DNA of 64,000 nt, from positions 12,924,713 to 12,988,712 of the forward strand of contig CM035234.1 of NCBI GenBank assembly GCA_020226215.1, in the 5' to 3' direction. Source of the DNA: Sindora glabra (taxonomy: Eukaryota; Streptophyta; Magnoliopsida; Fabales; Fabaceae). The notes under the pieces are model-generated. The model did no database searches and was not told the DNA's origin. It saw nothing but the letters and a program-made list of their open reading frames with translations. Of the stretch, positions 21,480-32,889 are shown in pieces (within the stretch, counting starts at the first letter, position 1; every line of letters starts with the position of its first letter). The translations under genes were made by a program, and so were the position numbers.

Positions 21480-22780
21480 ATTATATAAATTAGGAACAAA
21501 AGATAAAAGACTTCATAGAAGCCATTGATGTTAACATGTGGGAATTAATTGAGAATGAATACAATCCACTAACCAAGAAAGAAAATAATATTAATTTTTA
21601 ACGCTAAAGGCTAAATGGAGTGAAGATGCTAAAAGAAAATATTAACTTCACTCTAGGGTTATGTAGATTTTATCAAATTCCTTAAGGTTAAATGAATATA
21701 AAATAGTTTCAAATTGTTTGGCAGTAAAAGAAATATGAGATATTCTTGAAGTAGCTCATATAGGAACTACATAAGTTAAAAAAAACAAAATGCATACACT
21801 TATTTATTAATATGAATTATTTTGAATGAATGATAGATGATCTATCAAAGTTATGATGCAAAAATTCACTATTTTTGTTAACTAATTAGGTCTTTTTGAT
21901 AGAAATATTACGGATGGTAAGCTAATCCACAAGGTGCTTAAACCATTGACAATTGAAATGAAAATCAAGATGCTAACTTTGTAAAACTTATTTAGCAACT
22001 TGAAAGAACATGAACTAAAACTCAAAAGATATGCAAATGATTGTGAAAGAAAGAAGAAATTTCTAGCTTTAAAAGCTAAACCAAATACTAATGAAAATAA
22101 GATTGATGAGGATTGTCAAGAGGAAATACTCAATTCATCATTTGAACATAACTTAGCTCTTCTTACAAAGAAATATAAAAAAGACTCAAGAGAATTGGTG
22201 GAAAAAAAAATTCCTTATGCAAACAAACTTATAACAAAAGGAAAAGCAAGGAAGCAAGCCACTCCAACTTGTTATAAATGTAAAAAGTTAGATCATATCA
22301 AATTTGATTGTCCTATATACTTAAAGAAATAGTTGGAGTACAAAAAGAGGAAAAATAATAGTTCCCATAAGAAATCTCACTTAGCAACTTGGGTAGATGA
22401 TGATGATAATGATAACTTATATGGAGGAAATGATAGAGATAAGGAAGTACTTCTCTATTTAATGGCCATTAGAAACCAAAATGGGGATGGCATATTTGTC
22501 TTTAGCTCATAAAATGAATCAAACTATGTAATTTTTAATCTTAATATTGATTTACTTAAGGCTAAGAGAAATAATGAACTTTCAAAAGAGGTGATCTCTT
22601 CTTTGGAAAAAAATACTGAGCATGTAGAGAAAGAAAATAAAGAATTAATTCAAAAAATAAATAGTCTCAAGAAAATCATAGAAAAGTGTAAGTAGAAACT
22701 TAATAATTTAACCAAAACTTTTGAGAGATTTACAAAAGGAAAAAACACTCATAAAGTCAAAGGATAAGTTATAATAAAGA
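21480..22780 (+). pseudogene. copia gag, decayed
   Basis: The frame from about 21490 reads EQKIKDFIEAIDVNMWELIE, the conserved start of SIRE-type copia gag (UBN2/Retrotran_gag). Stops and frameshifts follow. An open part at 22000-22332 (110 codons) ends with a CCHC zinc knuckle, CYKCKKLDHIKFDC, spacing C-x2-C-x4-H-x4-C, all four ligands kept. After the stop at 22330 the frame continues as an acidic stretch (WVDDDDNDNL) and a Lys/Glu-rich coiled-coil region to about 22780. The protein would package retrotransposon RNA, but it cannot be made intact. Confidence 0.85.
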
Positions 22781-23058
22781 AGATCTTGGTTATATACTAA
22801 ACAAGAAAGATTACTTTTATAAAAACTTCTTTGTGAAAGAGATGATGAAAAGATAACCTAAAATAACATATTTTTATGATGGTGAAAAAGGATATGGAAT
22901 TTATTCATGTCCACTAAGAGAAACATTTATGTTGGAGTAAAGAAAATCTAAGTTTTAAAAGTAACATATGTAGCTACTAACACAAATAGGCTTGAAATTA
23001 TTTGGGTATGGAAAAAAATTAATATTTCTTTTGTAAGTTTACATGAGATCTCAAAGTG
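22781..23058 (+). pseudogene. copia gag-pol linker, decayed
   Basis: Fragments such as IWVWKKINISFVSLHEIS at about 23000-23055 match the stretch that precedes the protease in SIRE-type polyproteins (…WVPK…SLHEI…). The sequence breaks at 23059 where the hAT element is inserted, and the protease resumes at 27777. Confidence 0.65.
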
Positions 23059-23066
23059 ACATATGT
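23059..23066. repeat. Target duplication of the hAT element, left copy
   Basis: ACATATGT lies next to the left inverted repeat. AGACATGT at 27769-27776 lies next to the right one and matches at 6 of 8 positions, the 8-bp size expected for hAT. Confidence 0.65.
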
Positions 23067-23239
23067 AAAGCTATTGAAATAGGCCTGGGCTAGCGGGTCG
23101 ATCCTTAGCTTGTAGACTTTGAAGGACCCAAACCAACCATAAAGTAACCTCTATAAAAAGGTGCTTTTTTAGGTTCAGTTTATAAAGCGTAAGTTTGGTT
23201 GGGTTTGTTTGTGGATGAATCAGACTAGGCCCATTTAAT

Positions 23240-23667
23240 TTTTTTTCAATCTAACTAGTAGTTCAACACCTAGTAGCAAGCTAACCTAGCCTAAATTATT
23301 CCCCATTTGTCTTAGTCTAGCACTGGCCCCTGCAATTCAATATCTTCACTCGAGTTAGTCATTCTCCTTAGGCTATAGTGTCATTTTTTACTAAAAGCCA
23401 AGTACATTCAGCAAAATTCGAAAAAGATTCAAAGAAAATAATGAGGAATAAGCAAACTCAGACTAGTAGAGGTGTAGATGCAAACTTATAGTGAGGTATA
23501 AGTAGACAGCAGAAAGACTTCCTCAATTTCATGAAGCTTTTAGACTATTATAGTTATTGGGCTTTGCCGCTTCGATAATCCTTCCTTCAAGTCCTTTAGT
23601 TATCCCTATAACTTAGCCTCAATTTATGCTTAACACCATTGCTAATAGTGGTTAGAGTAGCTAGAGG
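23240..23667. other. Non-coding 5' part of the hAT element
   Basis: No open frame of note. The stretch lies between the subterminal region and the nested MITE. Confidence 0.5.
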
Positions 23668-24065
23668 TAGGGGTGACAATTTTTGACATAATACGATAAT
23701 TTAATACGAACTCGACACGTTTATTCAAGTTCAGGTTAACACACTAATTAGTTTAAGAATTTATATTAAATTTTTAATAATTTTATTTAAAAAATAAATA
23801 ATATTTTAATTATAAATAAATATATATAATAAGGATATAAAATTATTAATTTAATAAAATAATAATAAAATTTTAAAATAATATTTTATTGATAATAAAA
23901 ACTATTTTTTATAAAAAATAATAAATAATTAAATTTAATAAATAATTTTATAATATATATTTTATTAATTAAAATTATTAAATAAGTTAAATGGGTGACT
24001 CGTGGGGGACCTATTTTAACATGATTAATAAATGTGTTGACCTAAATAACACAAATTACCACCTA
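23668..24065. mobile_element. hAT-like MITE nested in the hAT element, about 400 bp
   Basis: The left end TAGGGGTGACAATTTTTG and the right end on the minus strand, TAGGTGGTAATTTGTG, form an imperfect inverted repeat. Both are typical hAT MITE termini. The interior is A/T-rich without coding sequence. Near each end are related words (taatacgaactcgacacg on the left; ggtcaacacat on the right, minus strand). No clear 8-bp target duplication was found. Confidence 0.6.
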
Positions 24066-24915
24066 TGATTAAAGGTGTAGGATACAAAACATATCATCAC
24101 ATATTGCTAACTAGCCATCATTTCATCACCACTCCAATCTAGCATTAGCAGTAAGCTACAGCAAGCTAGTAGTTATAGCTCGAGCTCCAAGTGATTCAAC
24201 AAATAATCGACAGCAAGCAATAGACTTAACATAATAACTCAATGATCTAAGGTAACATTCTATGATCTAGATCTTAATATAGTAATCTAGTAATCTTCAA
24301 AAAAATTATGTATATTATATCATCAGTGTCATTGACTCATTTAAAAATTATTATAAATTATAGGTTCTAAAGATTAGAAAGAAAATAAATAAGATGAAAT
24401 AAATGCTCATAAAACTTTCTTAAATCTTGAATTCTTAATATGGACTTCGGTTGCAAACAAAACATAATTTGATACACTAGATAAATTTATATAAAAAAAA
24501 CTTTAGTCTTTAATCTTTATGTCTTAAAGAATGTTTGAATAAGAGAAAGAAATAATGAGTGTGAAAACAAAAATTCAATAATAATTTTCTTCTCTACTTA
24601 AGGGTGATATAACTTGTACATAAATAGTTCTCTGCTATAGTATTTTAAAATACATATTTAATGGTCAAAATTCATTTGATTAGCTTACCTTGTCTTTATT
24701 TATCATTGATAATCATTTTAAATGTTCATAATTGCTATTAAATTCTTTGTTAAATGTTAATCATGTTCTATGCAATCTAATTATATCTATATCCTATTTT
24801 AGTTAGTTTTTCATATTAGATAGTTATCAATTTCAATTCATCATTTATTTTTTTATAGGTTAAGTCATGTGTATGTGTTTTATATTTGTTGCTTATTTTT
24901 GTTAATATTTGCAAT
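24066..24915. other. Non-coding leader of the hAT transposase
   Basis: No gene seen. It contains a less AT-rich patch at 24070-24240. The promoter of the hAT transposase would be expected here or in the left end. Confidence 0.45.
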
Positions 24916-26890
24916 ATGAATGATGAAACTGTGAATGAGAGTGGAATTAACTGTGTCATTGATGAATTAAAAGTAAAGAGATCCACTCCAAGTGAATTGG
25001 AAATTATAGATGAAGATTATATATAACTTTTTAAGAAACCTAGAGCAAAAACCTTAGATGTTTGGAATTGATGTATAAAAATTGACAACACCCATACCAA
25101 ATGTAATTTGTGTTACAAAGTGCTTGTATTTAGGGGTAGTAAGTATGGTACTTTAACTTTATCATACTACTTAATAAGTTATAAGAAAAAGTATAATTAT
25201 AGGGATGTAATAAAAATATTAATTAATTATGAAAAGATATTGGCATTTAGGAAACTTGACCATAAACATATCTATGAATACTTATCCATATGTATCATAG
25301 AATATGATCTTGTTTTAACTTTGTTAAGTATAAGAAGGTTAAGAAGCTTCTTAAATTGCATAATCTAGATGCCACAACTTATAGAAGGTCTACAACTGTT
25401 TCTGATGTTATGAAATTTTATTTAAATTAAAACAAGAAGTTAAAACAAGTTATAACATGTAGCCTTATTAGAATTTATTTGAAATTTGGTTATTGGATTG
25501 CTTACAATAGTAAAAGTTATATTTGTTTGACTACTCATTTTGTTAATAATAATTAAAGGTTAAATAGCAAATTAGTTTATTTTTATAAAATGGACACCCC
25601 ATACATAGGAGTTGAATTATCAAACAAAGTATATAATACTTTAAAGAATTAGAGCACTGAGAAAAATTTTTCCCCTTATTTTAGATAATGCATCAACCAA
25701 TGATAATATGTTAGGTTTCTTGAAGCAACAATTGGCTATGAAAAATAGTTTGTTATGTGATGATAAATTCTTTCATATGAGATGTTATGCATATATCTTG
25801 AATTTTATTATTATGATGCACTAATGTCTCAATCAGATGGAATTCCATATTTGTCATACTTGAAAATGCCATTAAGAACAAATGTGCTTTTAGTGACCTT
25901 CCTATGCTTGATAAAAGTTATAAATATTGTCCATTAGAAGAAAAATAGACAAAGGAGCAATAATGTGTGAATTTTTATGCCTATTATATGTGATCACTAA
26001 CTTAATATTTAATTTAACCTATCTCACATCCAACCTTCACTTCATGCAAGTGTGAAAAATTGAATATTTATTGAGGGAAAACATGATAAGTGAAGATGAA
26101 AGTGTTAAAGAAATAGCTTCTAGGATAAAAGTGAAACTTGATAAGTATTTGATGGAGTACAATGTTATGCTTGCATTTAGGGCCATTTTTAATCCAAAAA
26201 TGAAGTTGAATCTATTAAAGTTTTGCTACTCCAAACTTGACCTAATAACTTATGAAGAAAAGGCTAAAAATATGAAGAAATAGTTGTACAAGCTTTATGA
26301 AAGCTATGACAAAAAAAAGTTAAATAATGATTCAATTGTAAGTAGTTCTCAAATTAAATCATCCAATGCATATTTTAAGTACACCAAAGAAGGAATTGCA
26401 CACGGCTTGGACATAATTGATGAAGCTACTTTTTATAATTTATTATGTAATTTTACATATATATTGCATTACCATTCATATAGGCTAATTACATTTTTCT
26501 TTGTTTCTTAAATATTGTAAGAATATATAAAATTTAAGAGCCAAAATGTGATAAGGATTGGAAAATCTCATTTGGATATGTACTTAGAGGAGCCACCTTT
26601 GCAATTATGACATTTTGAGGAATTAGATATACTCCAATGTTGGAAAGATCATAAGTATCACTTTGGAGGTATAGTAAATATGGTTTGTGATATTTTGAAC
26701 ATTCCACAGTAAATATAGCTTGTGATATTTTGAACATTCCAATTATCACAATGGTATTAGAGTTATTTTTTAGTATTAGAGCTTAAGTTTTTAAAAAATA
26801 TCGATGTTCAATACTTGATTGTCACTTTCAAGCTCTTATTTTGTACAAGGAATTGGTTAAATGGTTATGGAATTGGTAATGAGTCAAACT
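24916..26890 (+). pseudogene. hAT transposase (BED finger, RICESLEEPER type), decayed
   Basis: It starts with ATG at 24916 (MNDETVNESG). A BED-type finger follows (KTLDVWN…HTKCNLCYKV, with the later His ligands replaced in LSYYLISYKK). Then come KLDHKHIYEYLSICIIEYD, ICLTTHFV, the acidic core region around 25680-25780 (DNASTNDNM-like, LLCDDKFFHMRCYAYILN), a DUF4413-like open stretch at 26071-26283 (SEDESVKEIASRIKVKLDKY, MKLNLLKFCYSKLD) and a dimerisation-domain remnant at 26540-26890 (KSHLDMYLEEPPL…HFEELD). Several stops and frameshifts interrupt it. A 35-bp unit is duplicated in tandem at 26673-26742, inside the dimerisation region. The enzyme would have cut and pasted the hAT element but is now dead. 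Confidence 0.85.
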
Positions 26891-27600
26891 TATAGTTAGT
26901 GACAATAATTTCACATCTTTTTAGTTTCATATTTACTAGTATTATTATAAATTTTCTAATTTTATTTTTGTAATATAGATAAAGAATAAAAGAATGAGGA
27001 CCAAGACTAAAAGTTATCAAAAGAAGGCTCAAATTGTGTGGATGAACATCATGGAAGAGAAAGGGATTTGAGAATCATTGATTGTTAGTTTATGTTTATT
27101 TTAGTATTTAAAATTTAATATATGTTGCATCTTATTCAAAATTATTGCTTGCTAGTTGCTAATTTAGTACTTTATATAAATTTGTACTTATATTCAAATC
27201 TTACATTTGAATTGAATTCTTGTTTTTTACTTTTTTGTAGGATGGAAGGAAAATGCACAAGTGCTAACTCTAGGAATCTAGCTCAAGTCCAAGTCAATTG
27301 GCAAAAAAAGATTAGATTTGTCATGGTATTATTCTTTAAACTTTTGGAATTTATCATTTATGGATTGTTGAATATTATGCATAAATGATGTGATTTTATT
27401 TTTTATTTTATGTTTGAATAATAGACATGATATAATTTGAATTTGCGGATGGAATGTGGTGTTTGGGAATGTGTTCTAAGTTTCTTTTAAGGTTTAAATA
27501 GGTTTAGGATAATAGGTATTCAAAACTAAATGCAAAACTATCAAAATTATTTAATTTTTTTGTGTTTTTGAGCTGCTGGAACTATTAAAGTCCAAAATTT
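26891..27600. other. 3' part of the hAT element
   Basis: Short coding-like pieces (about 26985-27070, KNKRMRTKTKSYQKKAQIVW; and 27240-27340, MEGKCTSANSRNLAQVQVNW) could be a small extra exon or the remains of one. No domain is recognised. The rest is AT-rich. Confidence 0.4.
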
Positions 27601-27768
27601 TATGCAATTAGTAGGCTAGCTTTTTAGCCTACAAACTACACATATTCAAACTTTAACCTTAGATTTTTCAACCTTCTAGAAATAGGGACTAATTTGGTCT
27701 AGTTTATTTAAAGCCAGCCTGTATGGGTAGGTTTGCAAACAGATCAGATTGCTCTATTTCCTAGCTTT

Positions 27769-27776
27769 AGACATGT
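27769..27776. repeat. Target duplication of the hAT element, right copy
   Basis: AGACATGT follows the right inverted repeat and pairs with ACATATGT at 23059-23066. Confidence 0.65.
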
Positions 27777-29290
27777 AATACTTGGATAATAGTTGCTCAA
27801 AGCATATGATTGGAGACAAATTAAAATTTTTCTCCTTGACACTTAAAGAAGGGGGAGATGTCACTTTTGGAGATAATTCAAAAGGTAAAGTTAGTAAGAA
27901 TGTTAAATCTTATCTTGAAAATGTTTTATATGTGAAAGGGTTTAAATATAATTTTCTTAGCATTAGTCAATTTTATGACAAAAGAAACAAAGTTACCTTT
28001 GATTCCATTTTTTGTTTTGTTGAAAATCAAAATGATAAGCAAATTAAGTTGATTGGTAAAAGATATAACAATATTACATGATAGATATTGATAATAAGCA
28101 CAATTTAGATTCTAAATGCTTAGTTAGTTTAAATAAGGATTATTGAATTCAGCACAAAACGCTTGCTTATGGAAGTATGGATTTCATTGGAAAACTTTCT
28201 AGAAATGAATTAGTTGATGGATTACCAAAGTTCAAATTTGTCAAAGATAGAACTTATGACGCTTGCTAAAAAGAAAAACAAGTAAAATTATCCTTTAAAC
28301 CTAAAATTTTCATTTCTTTATTTAGACCACTTCAATTACTCCATATGGATTCGATTGGTCTTTCAAAAATTAGAAGTCATTGAGGAAATTTCTATGTACT
28401 TGTAATTGTTGATAATTATTCTAAATTTACATGGACATTATTTCTCTTTACCAAAACTTGGGCTTTTGAAGCATTCAAAAAGTTTACAAAAACTATTCAA
28501 AATGAAAAAAGAATGTTCATGTTAAGTATTAGAAGTGATCAAGGTAAAGAATTTGAAAATTAATATTTTACTTATTATTCTGATGATCAAGGCATTAAGT
28601 ATAACTTTTCATGTCCTGAAACACTTCAATAAAATGGAATTGTTTAAAAAAAATAGATGTCTAGAAGAGATGGCAAGAACTTTGTTAAATGATAGCTCTC
28701 TTCCTAAGTCTTTTTAGGAAGAAGTGGTTAGCATCACTTGTTACATAATGAATAGAGCTTTAATTAGGCCAATCATAAAGAAAATCCTTTATGAATTGTA
28801 CAAAGGAAGAAAGTGAAATATTTCATATTTTTATGTCTTTAGCTATAAATGTTTTGTACATAATAATAGCAAAGGCAATCTTAGAAAGTGTAATGCTAAA
28901 TTTGATGAAGCTATTTTTATATTATTTTAATATTAAAGCCTACAAAGTTTATAATAAAATAACTTTATTAGTAAAAGAATCGATCCATATGGTATTTAGT
29001 AAATCTTCTCTTAGTGTGAAAAAGGTATCAAATAAAGATAAAGAGCAAGCAAGATGCAAGGATCATCCAAAAGAACTTAAATAATCAAAATAAGGAAATG
29101 AGGACTTAAGAAAAGAATTAGCAAAAATTAAGAATCAACTCTTTTATAGTCAATATAGATCAAGAACAAAGTCGTGGACCTTAAAGAGAATGAAAAATCA
29201 TGAGAAGGCATCCCTGTTAATCAAGTCATTGGAGATATATCTCAAAGGATGTTATTTCTAAAAAATTTCAACATTTAAAGCATAAGGAAT
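27777..29290 (+). pseudogene. copia pol: protease and integrase only, decayed
   Basis: Protease starts with YLDNSCSKHMIGDKLKF; the family's DSG active site reads DNS. An open stretch 27782-28081 covers it (ENVLYVKGFKYNFLSISQF). GAG-pre-integrase follows (HKTLAYGSMDFIGKLSRNEL…DAC-stop-KEKQ). Integrase shows HMDSIG, VDNYSKFTWTLF and RSDQGKEFEN, so two catalytic Asp are still visible. The codon at the catalytic Glu position (GVVERK in the family) reads TAA. The integrase C-terminal part runs to about 29040 (YELYKGRK…ESIHMVFSKSSLS). The last match is the linker VIGDISQRM near 29230. Reverse transcriptase and RNase H are absent, so the element lost its 3' pol by deletion. Confidence 0.85.
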
Positions 29291-29910
29291 AATCTAAAAA
29301 ATTATAATCTCAAAGGTCTCTATTAAAGATCAATAGGAATGAGAAGTGTCAAATTCATGGTTTTCAAAAAGGATAAATTTGAATGCTTAATCAATTTAGC
29401 AGTTAGAATTAAGTGCATAATTGATTTCAAAAGGTAATGCTCACTTTTAGAAGTCAAGAATTGATTATACAATCGATTCTAAATATATAAAGTGAAATCT
29501 AGAAAATTAAAATTTTCCATTATGAACCGAGTGCTTAATTGATTCCTGAAGGGTGCCTATATAAATGCTAAGCAGCTTTAAGTCCTACACTTGTGCATGC
29601 TATTTCATTAAGACTAAACTACATGTTCAATGCTCTACTTTAAAATCCTCCCATAACCTTATTTTTTCATCAAAATTCCTTTAAAGTTCACCAATTAAAT
29701 TCATTTTCTATCACTTCTCTCATAATTTAACCTCTCAAGACCTTTTCCATTATCCAAAATCAAAATTTACCATAATCGTATCTCAAATCTTACCTCTACA
29801 ATCCTTTCCTAAAAATTTAAAACCTCTCTCCAAATCTCTTTATAACATTGCAATCATTATCTTATGTACATTTTTTCTTTTAGAACTTCCATCATCTATA
29901 GTTAGCATGA
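29291..29910 (+). promoter_or_regulatory. Region between truncated pol and third ORF, with a TATA box
   Basis: TATATAAAT at 29558-29566 is followed by a C/T-rich leader up to the first ATG region near 29905. Upstream, palindromic aattgattatacaatcgatt words resemble those in this element's LTR. The arrangement looks like a second promoter, or a piece of related LTR, driving the third ORF. This is inferred from layout only. Confidence 0.4.
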
Positions 29911-31093
29911 ATAGAAAAAGCATGGGTCTATGAGAAACCTTGTACTAAATCAAGCAAAGGAAAAGGAAAAGCTTTAGGATTATCTTCACAACCTTTTCCT
30001 ATTATTGATACAATCCTTGAAAAGGTTTATTATTTTGAAGTGATTGATTTTGAAAATTTATCTAAAATGCATGGTAAAAGAAATTGAACCTAGAAACTAT
30101 TAAGGATAGTATGTTCTTGAAAAATGAAAATTTAGAAATTTATCACTTGCTAGAACATTTGAATCTATTGAAGTTTGTTAGGTACTCTACTGACATATAC
30201 CCTAGTCTTACTCATTAATTTTATGCAAATTTGAAAAAGAGTGGTCAAGAAAGTCTCACTGAATTGATCACTATAATAAAGTGAATGATTTTCTATGGGT
30301 ATTCTTGAATTAGTAGTACCTTTTGACATAAATCCAAATCAACCTTATAATAGTACTGGCAACACTATTGATTACTCATAGGTTGTGGCAATTAGAACAT
30401 TTTGGCCCTGTTCCTAACCAAAAATTAACAAGAACAAACTTTTTATCATCCGGATTATCTATGGAGGATTGGATATTACACTATGCCATTGCTAAGGTGA
30501 TCCTTCCAAAGCAATACAATTTCACTTAGGTAAATAATCATAAATTATTCATGATATGGGCTATCAAATGGAATGTTCCTATAAACTATCCCTATCACAT
30601 CCTCCTTCATATGCATTCCCATACCAACAAAGGCTTTCTACCATATAGTGTAACTCTCATAAAACTTTTTAAAAATTTTAGCATTAATGTTGAAAAAAAT
30701 TCAAGGAATCTAAGAGAATAAAGGTAAAGAATATGAAATAAATGTCCTTTCAAAAAATAGAAGGTGTATGGAGATTCATTGAAAAGGAAGATGCTACAAA
30801 AAAGTTTGATTTGAAAACTTTACGGGACCACATCATTGCCTTACTTCAAGAAACTCGAAAGGATTTAAAATCATATATCAAGAATTAATTCAAAAAGCTT
30901 AAGGAAAAACTCAATATTGCTAAAGAAGAAAAGAATAGTTCTTAAAAAGAAAATTTTCCTCAAGCAAAAAGAAGTTGTAAGAGGGAACAAAAAACTATTC
31001 CATCTGAAGAAGTTGAAAAGGAAGAAAGTAATAGTAAGGCAACTGTTTCAGAGGAAGAAAGTGCTAAGGATAAACTTAAACGACATGGTAGAT
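29905..31093 (+). pseudogene. Third ORF of the copia element (PF20167-like plant transposon protein), decayed
   Basis: Pieces in shifting frames match the 'putative plant transposon protein' family seen in large plant retrotransposons: FPIIDTILEKVYYFEVIDFE, RYSTDIYPSLTH-stop-FYANLKKS, LSSGLSMEDWILHYAIAKVILP, MIWAIKWNVPINYPYHILLH and LPYSVTLIKLFKNFSINVE. A Lys/Glu-rich tail (30880-31093) follows. The function of this family is not established; some authors call ORFs in this position env-like. At least five stops or frameshifts are present. Confidence 0.65.
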
Positions 31094-31439
31094 GATTGAT
31101 ATATTATCCCCTTAGCCTTATTTTATCCTCTTAGGACTTGCTTATTTTATGTTACACTTCACAAACTATTTTGTTTTCGTTTATGGATATTTTTATTCTT
31201 TGTTAGATATTTGCAAGTATTTCTCATTTATGGATATTATCATATTATATTCATTTATAAATGTCTTCTTTTAATGGATATCAAAAGGGGGAAGGAAATA
31301 TGACAATATTTGAAATTAAAATTTATTCGTATGAAATTCTTATGCAAATTTTGAGGAGGAGTGTTTTAGTGAAGAGGAGCCAAAGTTTTAAACTAAATTT
31401 AATTTTAAAATATTTTATCATCATTAAAAATGGAAAGAT
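31094..31439 (+). other. 3' untranslated stretch and purine tracts before the 3' LTR
   Basis: A purine tract, aaaagggggaaggaaa (31283-31298), and a shorter one directly before the LTR (taaaaatggaaaga, about 31424-31438) are candidate polypurine tracts for plus-strand priming. An open frame at 31261-31461 across this part has no recognised domain. Confidence 0.55.
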
Positions 31440-32885
31440 TGTTAACTTTAGCCCTATTTAAAAGATTTTTGATGATAAAAACACATTTTAGCTTTTTCGA
31501 ATTTGATAAAAAGACACTCTTTATCTTTAGACCAAAATTGAATGTTGAAAACCTATTAAAAACTTTGCTAGATCTTTATTTCTTAGAATAAATTGTATAA
31601 GAAGAAAATTAAATTAAGTGGATTTAAGCATTAATCCATGAGAAATTTGTTTTTCAAAACTAAAACCTATGTTAAAATAATCTTTAATGTAGTTAAAATC
31701 ATTTTTAGAGAGAAAACTATGTTTCTTAATATTCAATTTCAAAAATTTAAAATTCAAGGGAATCAATTGATTGCACAATCAATTCTAAGTATCCAAAGAG
31801 CAATTTAGCTAGCTTGAATCAATTGCACAAGCAATTTTAAGCTTTAGAGAAAAGGATAGTATGAATTGATTACACAATTGATTCTACATGCATCACATGG
31901 CCTACATTTCCTGCTTCTTAATTTGAAAAATTTTTCCCAATAGAATTGATTATACAATTGATTTTATGTATCTAGAGCCAAAATGAGTTCTAAGTGAATC
32001 AATTGCATAATTAATTCATAAGTGATTTTTCAAAATGCATAGTTAGATGGATCAATTGCACACTTAATTTACTAAGATATTTTCAAACTTGTGAAGCCCA
32101 AGTGAGTCTATTGTACAATTGATTCATTGAGCTCTGACACTTCTATGACAACTATATTTTATATGTAATAAATTTTTAAACCTTCCAACATCTATATAAA
32201 GGCATTAACTCGATTTGAAAATATAAGAAAGAGCTTGCACTATTACATAGATATAATATACTCATTTCTTTTCTCATCTATTTTGCAAATCTCTTTAACC
32301 CACAAGATCAAAATTCCTCTACTTGACTCTTTATTGCATATTTAAACTTTGAGAGTTTGTGACCCATTTTCAAATTTAAAAAATGCTTAGTTACTATGTT
32401 TTAGGATAAAGTATCCCTAGGATAATCAAAAGTGTGGAATATTTTGATAGATTAGTCTTTAAAAGAGGAATCTCAAAGAGATTAGACAAAATTAGAGGAT
32501 ATACTAAGACTTTTTCAAGTACACTTACAAACTTAGAGAGATAGTTGATTTTATTTTCAAATCCAAGTTAGATAGACTTGGTAGTAGATGTATTCTTTAA
32601 AGTGTTAGATCTTTGAAACTGAAACCATTATAAATCATTGTATTTGATTCCCTTTATCCTTATCTCTTCATTTATCTACATTATATTTTATTTTTCTAAT
32701 TGAAATAGTGATTTTGTTATACTTGGTAGATAAAATCTTGATCATTTCTTTGAATAATCACTAGTTTATTGTTTCTAACTTTAAATTGATTGTTAAAGTC
32801 CTATTAAACTAATTAAATCCCTTTTAATTTGAGTAAAATTTTAATAACCAATTTACCTCCCTTTTAGGTAAAATCCTAAGTAACA
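31440..32885 (+). repeat. 3' LTR of the first copia element
   Basis: It begins TGTTAACTTTAGCCC and ends AAGTAACA. TATA box at 32193-32200. It contains the same array of aattgattgcacaatcaatt palindromes as the 5' LTR (for example 31758-31783). It is followed by TTAAG, matching the TTAA before the 5' LTR. Confidence 0.88.
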
Positions 32886-32889
32886 TTAA

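Larger units (their letters stand above)
23067..27768 (+). mobile_element. hAT transposon nested in copia pol, 4.7 kb
   Basis: The left end aaagctattgaaatagg and the right end read on the minus strand (aaagctaggaaatagag) form an imperfect inverted repeat. An imperfect 8-bp duplication flanks both. Inside is a plus-strand hAT transposase of the RICESLEEPER type with a BED finger, RNase-H-like core and DUF4413. The insertion splits the retrotransposon exactly between its gag-pol linker and the protease. Subterminal sequence rich in tgggc/ggtttg words (23080-23240 and 27600-27750) is typical of plant hAT ends. It is decayed and contains a smaller hAT-like MITE at 23668-24065. Confidence 0.85.
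19889..32885 (+). mobile_element. Decayed Ty1/copia (SIRE-like) retrotransposon, 13.0 kb with nested insertions
   Basis: Two LTRs of about 1.45 kb (19889-21351 and 31440-32885) start with TGTTA and the 3' copy ends in AACA. A tRNA-Met-type primer site follows the first, and purine-rich stretches precede the second. Gag, protease, GAG-pre-integrase, integrase and a downstream third ORF lie in plus-strand order. Flanks share TTAA (19885-19888 and 32886-32889), a probable 4-5 bp target duplication. LTR divergence and many stops show an old insertion. Length without the nested hAT element is about 8.3 kb. Reverse transcriptase and RNase H are missing. Gag of the IEAIDVNMWELIENEY type, large LTRs and an extra 3' ORF fit the SIRE/Maximus lineage. 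Confidence 0.88.
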
